Source: Henriciella sp.
Lineage (GTDB): Bacteria; Pseudomonadota; Alphaproteobacteria; Caulobacterales; Hyphomonadaceae
Length of the DNA stretch: 41,336 nucleotides
Direction of reading: 5' to 3'
Assembly: GCA_012960415.1 (NCBI GenBank)
Contig: DUBH01000040.1
Span: 40,870 to 82,205, forward strand
Position numbers and translations under genes: made by a program. Below are positions 25,269-33,694 of this stretch, piece after piece; position 1 is the first letter of the stretch; the number at the start of each line of letters is the position of its first letter. The notes under the pieces were generated by a model. It searched no databases. It was not told the DNA's origin and worked only from the letters and a program-made list of their open reading frames with translations.

Positions 25269-26937
25269 ACCAGTTCAGGCGCTGCTTCTGGCAGCGTCGA
25301 TCAGTTTTGGGGCAGAAGCTCAGATCCGCACCAGCGGCCTTGATGACGTGAATGCCTGGAACACCAACTTGCTGGCGCGCGGTGAGCGCGCGCTGAGTGA
25401 CCGTATCTGGACCTCCTCTGATCCGGACTTCCTGCTGGACCTGATGGATTCTCTCGACGTCGACACGATGACCGAGGCCGAGCGCGACCTGCTCAGCCGC
25501 GCGCTTCGCTCTCCGTCGGCGGCCCCGCGCGGGGAAGGCGCATCTGAGCTGCAGACAAAGCGGCTTGAGCTGCTGGCCGCGCTAGGAGAGCGCGAGGCGG
25601 TTTCCGAGCTTGGCCGCCAGGTGGATATGCTGCCAGAGGGCGTCGACCCGGATGCGATCACGTCGGACAACCGGCTCGCGCGCGGCGAACTTAGGCTCGT
25701 CTGCGATCAGATGAGCCCTGAAGCAGCCGACAAGTTCTGGCTGGAGCTTCGTATCATCTGCGCCATCGAAGGCGACAATCTTGGCGATGCTGAACTTGCG
25801 CTAGAGCTTGCCGCCATCGAGGAAGGTGCTGACCCGTGGGTTACCGAGACGGCTATCGCGATCATTGCCGAGGCCGAAGAGCGCCCCGAGGCGAGGCTGG
25901 GCTCTGGCCTGCAGGTCGCATTCTCAGAGCTGGCCGACCTCGAAGTGACGCCCGAGGCGCTGGAGACGGCGCGGCCCGACCTCGCGCTCGCCTATGCAAA
26001 TGACCGCGCCAATCCGATTGAGCTGCGTGTGGTGGCCGCCCGGACAGCGGTCGCAGCCGGGCTGATGGACGCACCGCAATTGCGTTCGCTATATGTCGAC
26101 TATGTTTCTGCGCCAGATTTCGAGCCGGAGACGGCGAGTGAAGAAGCGTTCTACCTGCTGACGCAGGTTGAAGAGCAGCCTGTGATCCTGCGCCCCGGCG
26201 ACCTCACGGCTCTGCAGCCTCTTGGCGTCGAAGACGAGATTGATGCCGACGAGGACGAGGCCGAGGAGATCGTTCCGCTGGAACGCCGCCGGATCGAAGC
26301 CCTGGCAGCCGCCCTTGAGGAGGCACGGGCCAGCGAGGAGGGGCTCACGACGACAGCCGCCCTGTTCGAAGACGATCTGAAACGCTTCCCGGCCGATGCG
26401 GTCGAACAGGATGAGGCGCTCAGCTTTGCCCGCGCCGCCATGGCCGTTGGCAACATGTCGCTGGCGACGTTCTGGCTCGATGCTGCTGGCGTAGATTCAG
26501 GGGATGCGTCCTATGAGGTCGACCTGATGCGCGGCTACGGCCTCATCATGTCCCGCGAACGCAACCGCGCAACCATAGAGCGCGTGGCCGAAAACCTTAT
26601 CGGCGATGATGCGAGCGAAGAGGTTCGCGCACAGGCGCTGGCGCTGTTCGCCGTCTGGACCGCTTTCGATGTGTCACTTCCGGTCGAGGCACGCCAGGCG
26701 CTCGCGACGCAGGTCGATGAGGCGGCAAGCCGCCCGTCTCCGGGCCAGCTCGTTGCCATCGATGCGGCGGCCCGCAACGGCGCGCATGGCGAGGCAATGT
26801 TCCTTATTCTCAACGCGGTGGGCGGCAATCCAGCCGAGCTTTCCCCGGCCGGTCTACAGAATGCCCTGTCCACCCTTCGCAGGCTGGGAGCTGAGGACGA
26901 GGCACGCGAACTCGCGCTGGCTGTAGGTGGCTTCTAG
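25258..26937 (+). CDS. Exported helical-repeat protein of unknown function, 559 residues
   Basis: The protein starts MFSRPVQALLLAASISFG and has a Sec signal peptide likely cut after AEA before QIRTSG. The mature part is Leu/Ala/Glu/Asp-rich and almost entirely helix-like, with repeated patterns of helix pairs (for example EREAVSELGRQVDM, DAELALELAAIEEG, EDEARELALAVGG), suggesting TPR- or Sel1-like solenoids. A strongly acidic stretch (EDEIDADEDEAEEI) lies mid-protein at about residue 350. Two nearby cysteines (LVCDQM and IICAIE) could form a disulphide. The start at 25258 follows GGAGG and overlaps the 44-residue gene; an upstream ATG at 25177 lacks a signal peptide. No specific function is claimed; a periplasmic scaffold is possible. 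Confidence 0.82.
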   Translation: MFSRPVQALLLAASISFGAEAQIRTSGLDDVNAWNTNLLARGERALSDRIWTSSDPDFLLDLMDSLDVDTMTEAERDLLSRALRSPSAAPRGEGASELQTKRLELLAALGEREAVSELGRQVDMLPEGVDPDAITSDNRLARGELRLVCDQMSPEAADKFWLELRIICAIEGDNLGDAELALELAAIEEGADPWVTETAIAIIAEAEERPEARLGSGLQVAFSELADLEVTPEALETARPDLALAYANDRANPIELRVVAARTAVAAGLMDAPQLRSLYVDYVSAPDFEPETASEEAFYLLTQVEEQPVILRPGDLTALQPLGVEDEIDADEDEAEEIVPLERRRIEALAAALEEARASEEGLTTTAALFEDDLKRFPADAVEQDEALSFARAAMAVGNMSLATFWLDAAGVDSGDASYEVDLMRGYGLIMSRERNRATIERVAENLIGDDASEEVRAQALALFAVWTAFDVSLPVEARQALATQVDEAASRPSPGQLVAIDAAARNGAHGEAMFLILNAVGGNPAELSPAGLQNALSTLRRLGAEDEARELALAVGGF

Positions 26938-26943
26938 AGCCGC

Positions 26944-27750
26944 CTAGCGGCCCTTGAAGTTCGCCTCACGCTTTTCGAGGAACGCCATCATGCCTTCGCG
27001 GGCATCTTCTGATCGCATGAGCGGCAGGAGTTGCAGGAAGACGTGGTGGACGTGTTCAGTGAACGGCTCGGACAGGCCCATACGCATCAGGCGTTTGGAG
27101 GCCTGCACGGCAAGCGGCGCGTTGGATGCGATTTCCTTCGCCAATGCGCGGGCCTCGTCCATCAGGCTGTCATGCGCGACGACCTTGGAGCAGAGGCCTT
27201 CCGCGAGGCATTCGTCAGCTTTCAGCGTGCGGCCCGTGAAGATGAGCTCACACGCTTTCTCCCAGCCCAGCATGCGCGGCAGGAACCAAGTGCCGCCACT
27301 TTCAGGCAGGATGCCTCGCTTGGTGAACGCTGCGGCCATTTTCGCCTTGTCGGACATGATGCGGATATCGCAGCCAAGCGCTGTGTCCATGCCATAGCCT
27401 GCCGCGCCGCCATTGATCGCGCAAACGGTCGGGGTGTCCATGTTGAAGAGGATGGTGGGCGGTGTATTGCGAAGGTCGAGATTGGCCGACGAAACCGCGC
27501 CGGAGCCCATGCCTTCGCCCTTGGTCGCGCTTTCAAGGTTGAGGCCTGCACAGAAAGCCCGGCCCGCACCCGTCAGGATCACGCAGCGGACATTCGGGTC
27601 CTTGTCGGCCTTGAGGAGGGCTTCCGAAAGGCCGTCCAGCATCGGCCCCGAAATCGTGTTCATCCGGTCAGGCGCGTTGAGCGTGATGGTCGCGATATTG
27701 TCTGCGACCTCGTAGAGGATTTCCTCGAAAGTGGTGGCGGTGTCCGGCAT
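26944..27750 (-). CDS. Enoyl-CoA hydratase/isomerase family protein
   Basis: A 268-residue crotonase-fold protein. The oxyanion-hole segments are CAGLNLES and INGGAAGYGMDTALGCDI. The second catalytic acid is present in GILPESGGTWFLPRMLG, but at the first glutamate position the alignment shows Asp (GMDTA). A classical hydratase needs two glutamates, so this may be a hydratase with altered chemistry, an isomerase or another crotonase. AGGGAGAC lies before the ATG. It converges on the gene of the exported helical protein, with 6 bp between stops. The physiological acyl-CoA is not visible. Confidence 0.88.
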   Translation of the reverse strand: MPDTATTFEEILYEVADNIATITLNAPDRMNTISGPMLDGLSEALLKADKDPNVRCVILTGAGRAFCAGLNLESATKGEGMGSGAVSSANLDLRNTPPTILFNMDTPTVCAINGGAAGYGMDTALGCDIRIMSDKAKMAAAFTKRGILPESGGTWFLPRMLGWEKACELIFTGRTLKADECLAEGLCSKVVAHDSLMDEARALAKEIASNAPLAVQASKRLMRMGLSEPFTEHVHHVFLQLLPLMRSEDAREGMMAFLEKREANFKGR

Positions 27751-28006
27751 GGCGTGTCTCCCTGTTTTGCGGGTGAGACTAGCTGCTGGTGCCCCGGCTG
27801 CCTATCGGTGACGCGGGGGAGGGGTGTTCGCCTTCGGCTTCGCGGGCCCCAGCCCGACCCTCCCCGCGCGCGGGGAGGGGGCGATAGCCGCTATAGGTTT
27901 GCGCCGCCGCGAGTACAACGCGAGAACTGTCCCCTCCCCGTGCACGGGGAGCGTCAGGGTGGGGTTCTGCACGCTTTAGCTGACGGCGCACGGCCTCAGC
28001 AGAGCC
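27751..28006. repeat. Spacer with an inverted pair of REP-like palindromes
   Basis: A 256-bp spacer without a gene. It holds one copy of a 27-bp direct repeat (27796-27822) and two 34-bp REP-like elements in opposite orientation, at 27847-27880 and 27931-27964. When the first is reverse-complemented, the two match at about 29 of 34 positions. Each has a core palindrome, CCCCTCCCCG/CGGGGAG, followed by a GGG-rich tail. The space between them is 50 bp. The arrangement matches a REPIN/BIME doublet. The element ends just before the stop of the Old Yellow Enzyme gene on the opposite side. Confidence 0.75.
27796..27822 (+). repeat. 27-bp direct repeat, copy 1
   Basis: Copy 1 begins GGCTGCCTATCGGTGACG and ends GGGGGAGG. 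It matches copy 2 at 29150-29176 with one mismatch (C/T at the 19th base). The two copies are in the same orientation and lie on either side of the Old Yellow Enzyme gene. Confidence 0.85.
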
Positions 28007-29098
28007 TCAGGCACCTTCCATCGTCGGGAAGTCTGTATAGCCGCGGGCGCCCCCGCCATAATAGGCTTTGAGCGGAGCTTCGTGGAGTTCGGCATTGGCT
28101 TTCAGCCGCTCGACGAGATCCGGATTGCCAATGAACGGGCGCCCGAAAGCGATGATGTCGCCGCTGTCTTCCTTGCGCGCCTCGATGGCCATTTCTCTTG
28201 TGTAGAGATTGTTGAGAATGGTCGGGCCCTTGAAGCGTGTGCGCAGTTTCAGGACGTCGAAGAAGGGCTCTGGCGTACGTGTGACGCCGGTATCGCCTTC
28301 GACGAGGTCGAGCCAGCCAATGCCGAGATCGTTCATCATGTCGACGACGTGGGTGAAAAGCGGTTCTGGGTCAGTATCCCAGGTGCCATAGGCGTGACCG
28401 AGCGGCGCAAGGCGGATCATGATGCGCTTGCCGTCCCAGACCTTCAGGCAGGCCTCCAGGATTTCTTTCAGGAAGCGGGCCCGGTTTCCGATGGAGCCGC
28501 CGTACTCATCGTCCCGCTGGTTGGTCATGTCATTGAGGAAAGCGGAGATGAGGTAGGAATGGGCCGCGTGCAGCTCGATCCCGTCAAAGCCTGCCTGTTT
28601 CGCGCGGGTCGCGGCGGCTTCATAAGCGCTGACCATTTCTCTGATTTCCGCCTTCGTCATGACGTGGACCGGCTCATAGGGCTGAGGGCCGGTTTCGGTG
28701 AAAATCTCGCCAGGCTGGCTGTACTCTGAGGGCGCGACGGGCGCGCTCTTACCATCTGCGCTTAGCGACGAGTGGCTGAGGCGGCCGGCATGCCAGAGCT
28801 GGCTGAAGATGAGGCCGTTTTTCGCGTGCACTGCGTCAGTGACTTCTTTCCAGCCAGGAATCTGCGCGTCTTCCCAGAGACCTGGCAGCATTGGCCCACC
28901 CCGTCCGCCCGGAACGACTGCTGTAGCTTCCGTTATCAGGAGACCGGCGCTCGCGCGCTGTGAGTAATAGTCCGCCTGAAGCTTGCCTGCGTTTCCGTCC
29001 TGCGTCGCGCGGGCGCGCGTCAGCGGTGAAAGCGCGATACGGTTCTTGAGGGTCAGGCCGTTAAAGGTGACGGGCTCAAAAAGATCGGTCTTGGTCAT
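28007..29098 (-). CDS. Old Yellow Enzyme family NADH:flavin oxidoreductase
   Basis: A 363-residue FMN-dependent ene-reductase of the OYE/NemA group, reducing activated alkenes such as N-ethylmaleimide or 2-cyclohexenone, often as part of electrophile detoxification. It starts LFEPVTFNGLTLKNRIALSPLTR, the family N-terminus. The substrate-binding pair is His177/His180 with Tyr182 in ELHAAHSYLISAFLND. NQRDDEYGGSIGNRARF and IAFGRPFIGNPDLV supply the FMN-binding parts. Flanking spacers carry the 27-bp repeat and REP-like elements. It is followed on the same strand by the enoyl-CoA hydratase gene, but the repeats separate them. Confidence 0.94.
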   Translation of the reverse strand: MTKTDLFEPVTFNGLTLKNRIALSPLTRARATQDGNAGKLQADYYSQRASAGLLITEATAVVPGGRGGPMLPGLWEDAQIPGWKEVTDAVHAKNGLIFSQLWHAGRLSHSSLSADGKSAPVAPSEYSQPGEIFTETGPQPYEPVHVMTKAEIREMVSAYEAAATRAKQAGFDGIELHAAHSYLISAFLNDMTNQRDDEYGGSIGNRARFLKEILEACLKVWDGKRIMIRLAPLGHAYGTWDTDPEPLFTHVVDMMNDLGIGWLDLVEGDTGVTRTPEPFFDVLKLRTRFKGPTILNNLYTREMAIEARKEDSGDIIAFGRPFIGNPDLVERLKANAELHEAPLKAYYGGGARGYTDFPTMEGA

Positions 29099-29326
29099 GT
29101 GGCAGGTCTCCCGGGTCGCGTTTTGCCCGGAGAGTATCAGCGAAAACCGGGCTGCCTATCGGTGACGTGGGGGAGGCCGCACCACGATCCACTCCGCCTG
29201 CGGGAGGGGTGCGAGCGTGGTGTCACGGCCTCGTGGTTCGACTTCGCCCACCATGAGGCCGTCTGGACCGTTGCAAAACGTTCTCATCCTGAGCGATGTC
29301 GAAGAACTGGGACGGTGGGTCTCCGC
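29099..29326. repeat. Spacer with direct repeat copy 2 and stacked hairpins
   Basis: A 228-bp spacer without a gene. It holds copy 2 of the 27-bp repeat and a hairpin with CACCACG/CGTGGTG arms around 29179-29222 enclosing CTCCGCCTGCGGGAG. A second hairpin at 29225-29262 has a 12-bp stem, ACGGCCTCGTGG with CCATGAGGCCGT, with one G-T wobble. Past it, CTCATCCTGAGCGATGTCGA near 29281 looks like a dispersed intergenic repeat known to me from related alphaproteobacteria. The whole block looks like a cluster of non-coding repeats. Confidence 0.6.
29150..29176 (+). repeat. 27-bp direct repeat, copy 2
   Basis: Same orientation as copy 1 (27796-27822), differing at one base. The distance between copies is about 1.35 kb and encloses the Old Yellow Enzyme gene. 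Confidence 0.85.
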
Positions 29327-31132
29327 TCAGTCCCCATCCATCCTTAGCGCGGCCACGAAGGCTTCCTGCGGGATTTCGACCTTGCCGAACTGGCGCATGC
29401 GCTGTTTGCCGGCTTTCTGCTTGTCGAGGAGCTTGCGTTTCCGCGTTGCGTCGCCGCCATAGCATTTCGAGGTCACGTCCTTGCGGAGCGCCGAGATGGT
29501 TTCGCGCGCGATCACGCGGCCACCAATGGCGGCCTGGATCGGGATCTTGAACATCTGGCGTGGGATGAGGTCTTTCAGGCGCTCACACATCTGACGGCCC
29601 CGGCCTTCGGCGCGGTCGCGGTGAACGAGCATGGAAAGCGCATCGACCGGTTCGTCATTCACGAGGATCTGCATCTTGACCAGATTCTCGGCGCGGTGGC
29701 CGATGATCTCATAGTCGAAGCTCGCATAGCCTTTCGAGATGGATTTCAGGCGGTCGTAGAAGTCAAAGACGATCTCGTTGAGTGGCAGCTCATACTTCAC
29801 CATGGCGCGCCCCCCGACATAGGAGAGCTCTTTCTGGATGCCGCGTCGGTCCTGACAGAGCTGCAGGATGGCGCCGAGATAGTCGTCCGGCGTGTAGATC
29901 GTCGCGTTGATCCACGGCTCACGGATTTCGCTGATGCGCACGACATCGGGCATGTCTGCCGGATTGTGCAGCTCCATCTCGGTGCCGTCCGTCATGGTCA
30001 TCTCATAGACCACGGATGGGGCCGTCGCGATCAGGTCGAGGTCAAACTCGCGGCTGAGGCGTTCCTGAATGATCTCAAGGTGGAGGAGGCCAAGGAAGCC
30101 GCAGCGAAAGCCCATGCCAAGCGCCGCAGACGTTTCCATTTCCCATGTGAAGCTTGCATCGTTGAGGCGCAGCTTTGACATGGCCGCGCGCAAATCATCG
30201 AAGTCTCCTGCGTCGACCGGGAAGAGGCCGCAGAACACCATCGGCACGACTTCCTTATAACCCGGAAGCGGCGTGGTGGCCTGGTTCTTCTCGTCCGTGA
30301 TCGTGTCGCCAACTGCGGTGTCCGCCACTTCCTTGATCGAAGCGACGAAAAAGCCGACTTCGCCCGGGCCAAGCTCGTCCACGTCGGTCGGCTTGGGTCC
30401 GAAGATGCCGACCTTGTCAATCTCGTAGGTCGACTTGGCGCGCATCATGCGGATTTTTTGTTTCTTCTTCATCACGCCGTCGACAATGCGCACAATGACG
30501 ACCACACCGAGATAGGGGTCGTAATAAGCGTCAATCAGCGAGGCTTTGAGCGGTTTGTCGCGGTCGCCTTCGTGCGGCGGCGGGAGGCGCGTGACGATGG
30601 CTTCGAGGACATCCTCAATGCCAATATTATTCTTGGCCGACGTCATGATCGCATCTAAGGCGTCGAGGCCGATAATGTCCTCGATCTGCTCTTTCACACG
30701 GTCCGGCTCAGCGGCTGGCAGGTCAATCTTGTTAAGGACCGGGACGATTTCGTGGTCCTGCTCGATCGCCTGGTAGACGTTGGCGAGCGTCTGGGCCTCA
30801 ACGCCCTGAGAGGCGTCAACAACCAGGAGCGAGCCTTCACAGGCAGCAAGGCAGCGGCTGACTTCGTAGGAAAAGTCGACGTGGCCGGGCGTGTCCATCA
30901 GGTTCAGGACATAGGTCTCGCCGTCCTTGGCAGTGTAGTTCAGCCGAACCGTCTGCGCCTTGATCGTGATGCCGCGTTCCTGCTCGATATCCATGGAATC
31001 GAGCACCTGTTCGCGCATCTCACGATCTGTGAGACCGCCGGTGACCTGGATCAGCCGGTCAGCGAGGGTGGACTTGCCGTGGTCGATATGCGCCACGATG
31101 GAAAAATTGCGGATCTTGTCGCGGGGTGTCAT
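29327..31132 (-). CDS. lepA: Elongation factor 4 (LepA), back-translocating GTPase
   Basis: LepA is a ribosome-associated translational GTPase that affects initiation or translocation fidelity under stress. The 601-residue protein is full length. It has the G1 loop [15 protein letters not shown]2/G3 with [10 protein letters not shown] and [12 protein letters not shown], and NKIDLP. The LepA-specific C-terminal domain has [20 protein letters not shown] and ends near [10 protein letters not shown]. The N-terminus [18 protein letters not shown] is standard. It stands alone on the minus strand between two spacers. Confidence 0.97.
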   Translation of the reverse strand: MTPRDKIRNFSIVAHIDHGKSTLADRLIQVTGGLTDREMREQVLDSMDIEQERGITIKAQTVRLNYTAKDGETYVLNLMDTPGHVDFSYEVSRCLAACEGSLLVVDASQGVEAQTLANVYQAIEQDHEIVPVLNKIDLPAAEPDRVKEQIEDIIGLDALDAIMTSAKNNIGIEDVLEAIVTRLPPPHEGDRDKPLKASLIDAYYDPYLGVVVIVRIVDGVMKKKQKIRMMRAKSTYEIDKVGIFGPKPTDVDELGPGEVGFFVASIKEVADTAVGDTITDEKNQATTPLPGYKEVVPMVFCGLFPVDAGDFDDLRAAMSKLRLNDASFTWEMETSAALGMGFRCGFLGLLHLEIIQERLSREFDLDLIATAPSVVYEMTMTDGTEMELHNPADMPDVVRISEIREPWINATIYTPDDYLGAILQLCQDRRGIQKELSYVGGRAMVKYELPLNEIVFDFYDRLKSISKGYASFDYEIIGHRAENLVKMQILVNDEPVDALSMLVHRDRAEGRGRQMCERLKDLIPRQMFKIPIQAAIGGRVIARETISALRKDVTSKCYGGDATRKRKLLDKQKAGKQRMRQFGKVEIPQEAFVAALRMDGD

Positions 31133-31226
31133 GGCCCGCCATATAGCGGGGCTTGCCGTCCCCGACTAGCGGCTGCGTGCTGTCAATGCTGGCGAATGCG
31201 AACTTACGGACATGCTTTCAGGCAGG

Positions 31227-31715
31227 CTATTGGCCCGTAGCATCCAGCCGGTAGTCGAAATCGTAGAAATGCTGGCCATCTTCGATGCGGATATCCATCG
31301 TGCCCGAGAGGCCGGTCAGTTCCCCTGAGCCAGAGTCGGGTACGACCATGATCTGCAAGGACTGAGCGTCCCGATCCATCACCCCACGATGCACAAGAGA
31401 GAAGCTGCCAGCTTTGCCATCTAGACTGCCCTGGACCTGTTCGATTGCAGTGTAGGCAGCCGAGCCTACCACATTGCCCATGGCGGTCAGCATCGTGCCG
31501 CTTGCTGTGGCTTCCAGTGGGCCAGAATAAGTCTTGTCCAGCTGATACTGGCCGACCGGCCCGCCTTCTCCCGAAGGGGTCATGCTGACGGTGAACGCGC
31601 CAGAAACGGTTTTCGTTGAAGCCGAAATCTGAGCCTCCTCCGCCGTGGCCGGAATTATTGAGCCTGCCGCAAGGGCTATGAGGACCAGAGGCACTGCCAA
31701 TTCTCGTCTCATCAT
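31227..31715 (-). CDS. Exported DUF3224 family protein
   Basis: A 162-residue protein with a signal peptide (MMRRELAVPLVLIALAAGSI, cleavage near ATAEE) and a single DUF3224 domain. The family motif is clear: GSFSLVHRGVMDRDAQSLQI and VPDSGSGELTGLSGTMDIRI, ending in YDFDYRL. The family folds as a small beta barrel similar to allene-oxide cyclase, with unknown role in bacteria. Most relatives are cytosolic, so the signal peptide is noteworthy. The start is one of two ATGs (31715 or 31712); GGA stands about 5 nt upstream of the first. It is divergent from the Rieske gene. Confidence 0.85.
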   Translation of the reverse strand: MMRRELAVPLVLIALAAGSIIPATAEEAQISASTKTVSGAFTVSMTPSGEGGPVGQYQLDKTYSGPLEATASGTMLTAMGNVVGSAAYTAIEQVQGSLDGKAGSFSLVHRGVMDRDAQSLQIMVVPDSGSGELTGLSGTMDIRIEDGQHFYDFDYRLDATGQ

Positions 31716-31828
31716 TGCGTCCAATGCAGTGAAATAAAGATCCGCTGCGATATTGCTTATGACAGGCCGGACTTGGCAAGGTGGCAGGCAACACTTTCTG
31801 CTGGGCGCAGCTCGGTATAGAAGGCACC

Positions 31829-32941
31829 ATGGCCGACACGCAGACCCTTATCGACAAGACGACCGACACTCAGCCTGGCATCACGGCTGAAGGATGGCTG
31901 ACCGATAGCTGGTATCTGGCGTGCCCCTCCAGCGAGCTGAAACCCGGCGGCCTGAAGCATGTCATCATGCTGGACCAGCCCATCGTGGTGGGCCGGACAG
32001 AAGCGGGTGAGGCTTTCGCGCTGCGCGATATCTGCCCGCACCGCCTTGTGCCGTTGTCAGCGGGGAAGATGAAAGACACGAATGGCGAGCCGACGGTCGA
32101 GTGCCCGTATCATGGCTGGCGCTTCGGCACGGACGGGGTCTGCCGTCATATGCCCTCCGTCCTCGACGAGCAGCCATATGAGGCAAGCCGCTTCAAGGTG
32201 CGCCGCTATCCCGTGCACGAAAAGAACGGGATGATCTTCGTCTTCATCGCGCATGACCCCAAGTTCGAAGGCGAGCCGGATGTACCGCCGCCAGACTTTG
32301 GTGAGCTACCCGACAAGCCAAAATTCGTCATTGAAGAGACCTTCAACGCGCATATGGATGACGCGGTCGTCGGCCTGATGGACCCAGCGCATGTGGCCTT
32401 CGTGCATTCGCAGTGGTGGTGGCGTCCACCGAGCGTGGGCCTCAAGCTGAAGGAAAAACCCTTCGTGCCGCGTGACCGTGGCTGGGCCATCGACCGGCAT
32501 CAGCCTTCGTCCAATTCGCTCGCCTACAAGGCGGTGTTTGGCGGCAAGGTGACGACCGAGATTATCTTTCAGCTGCCGGGCTATCGCTGGGAGATCGTCG
32601 AGAATGACACGGCGCGCCTGCTGACGCTGACCTGTCTGACCCCGGTCTACAAAAAGCAGACCCGGATCACGCAGGTGACCTGGTTCTTCGGGGCGCCGCT
32701 GCTCAACCTCGCCATTCCGATCTTCAAGCCAGCAGCGCGTAAATTCCTGCGCCAGGACGGCGACATCGTCGATCTGCAGAATGAAGGCATGAAGTATCAG
32801 AAAGCGATGATCTGGATCGACGATATCGACGTGCAGGCCAAATGGTACCGCACGCTGAAAAAGGAATGGGCGGCCTCGCGTACTGAAGACCGCCCCTTTG
32901 AGAACCCGATCAAGCCGGTGACGCTGCGCTGGCGCAGCTAG
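31829..32941 (+). CDS. Rieske non-haem iron oxygenase, alpha subunit
   Basis: A 370-residue aromatic-ring-hydroxylating or demethylating oxygenase. The Rieske [2Fe-2S] ligands are Cys69, His71, Cys92 and His95 in DICPHRLVPL and ECPYHGW. The mononuclear iron site is Asp185-x2-His188-x4-His193 in GLMDPAHVAFVHSQ. Its size fits the vanillate demethylase / phthalate-type subgroup, whose substrates include methoxylated aromatics and sterols. No reductase gene lies next to it, so the electron partner is elsewhere. AAGGCACC precedes the ATG at 31829. The stop TAG overlaps the stop of the convergent DUF1428 gene, the two together forming CTAG. Confidence 0.92.
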   Translation: MADTQTLIDKTTDTQPGITAEGWLTDSWYLACPSSELKPGGLKHVIMLDQPIVVGRTEAGEAFALRDICPHRLVPLSAGKMKDTNGEPTVECPYHGWRFGTDGVCRHMPSVLDEQPYEASRFKVRRYPVHEKNGMIFVFIAHDPKFEGEPDVPPPDFGELPDKPKFVIEETFNAHMDDAVVGLMDPAHVAFVHSQWWWRPPSVGLKLKEKPFVPRDRGWAIDRHQPSSNSLAYKAVFGGKVTTEIIFQLPGYRWEIVENDTARLLTLTCLTPVYKKQTRITQVTWFFGAPLLNLAIPIFKPAARKFLRQDGDIVDLQNEGMKYQKAMIWIDDIDVQAKWYRTLKKEWAASRTEDRPFENPIKPVTLRWRS

Positions 32942-33672
32942 GCTTGCGCGGCCGCTTTCGCGAAGAGATTCACGACGGGCGTGAACCCGCCAAAGATCAT
33001 GCGTGAGCCATCAGCGGGCATGGTTATCTCGGCCATGCGGGGGTCTTCCATGATTTTTGGCCAGGCCGCGTCATTAACCTCTTTTGACGGCCATTCGACC
33101 CAGCCAAAGGAGACCGTTTCGTCCTCCTTTGCCTGCACCGCGCCCTGAAAATCGGTGACCTTGCCGGCCGGAACGTCAACGCCCCAGGCGTCCATCAGCC
33201 GGACCGCGCCATATTCCTTGAAGATCTCAGCCATCTTTTTCGCGAAGGCGGTGAAATCCGCCTTGTTCGCGGTCGGCACAGCAAAGACGGACCCGCTGAC
33301 ATAGGGAGCCTCATGTCCGGAGCCGAGGTCCGAGATGGGTTCAAAGCCGCCATAGATCATCCGTTGCCCGTCGAACGGCTTTTCCGGCATGTCCTCCATC
33401 CGAGGGTCGCTCATCATCTTCTCATAGGCGCTGTCACGGACCGCCTTTGACGGGTATTCCAGCCAGGAAAAGACAATCTTCTCGCCCGGTTTTGCCTTTA
33501 CCGCGCGGCGCATGTCGGTGAGCTTTCCATCCTCGACATAGTCCTCCCAGCATTCGACGTGCCGGGTTACGCCAAACTCGTTGAAGAGCGGGAAGGCCGC
33601 TGAGGCATGGGCGATGAAATCGGCCTTGCGATCCTCCGGGACAGGGAGGATGAAGCCTTCGATATAGCTCAT
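32938..33672 (-). CDS. Tandem DUF1428 protein
   Basis: A 244-residue protein made of two DUF1428 domains fused head to tail. Half one starts YIEGFILPVPEDRKADFIAH and has FSWLEYPSKAVRD, MMSDPRMEDMP and RMIYGGFEPI. Half two starts YVSGSVFAVPTANKADFTAF and has FGWVEWPSKEVND, IMEDPRMAEI and RMIFGGFTPV. Ordinary family members are about 120 residues, one domain, with a ferredoxin-like dimeric fold; a fusion would make a pseudo-dimer in one chain. Function unknown. The start was set at the ATG giving MSYIEGF (33672). Its gene shares a CTAG with the Rieske gene end, and a GST gene lies upstream on the same strand. Confidence 0.88.
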   Translation of the reverse strand: MSYIEGFILPVPEDRKADFIAHASAAFPLFNEFGVTRHVECWEDYVEDGKLTDMRRAVKAKPGEKIVFSWLEYPSKAVRDSAYEKMMSDPRMEDMPEKPFDGQRMIYGGFEPISDLGSGHEAPYVSGSVFAVPTANKADFTAFAKKMAEIFKEYGAVRLMDAWGVDVPAGKVTDFQGAVQAKEDETVSFGWVEWPSKEVNDAAWPKIMEDPRMAEITMPADGSRMIFGGFTPVVNLFAKAAAQA

Positions 33673-33694
33673 GACGTGTTCCTTTTCGGGGGGA

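Noticed and set aside
27031-28071. 346-residue frame running antisense through the crotonase gene and the REP spacer
   Set aside because: It crosses the repeat elements and part of the Old Yellow Enzyme gene and has no domain; a GC-driven open frame.
27796-29176. Composite transposon carrying the Old Yellow Enzyme gene
   Set aside because: The flanking direct repeats are short and no transposase or terminal inverted repeats are present; kept only as a repeat observation.
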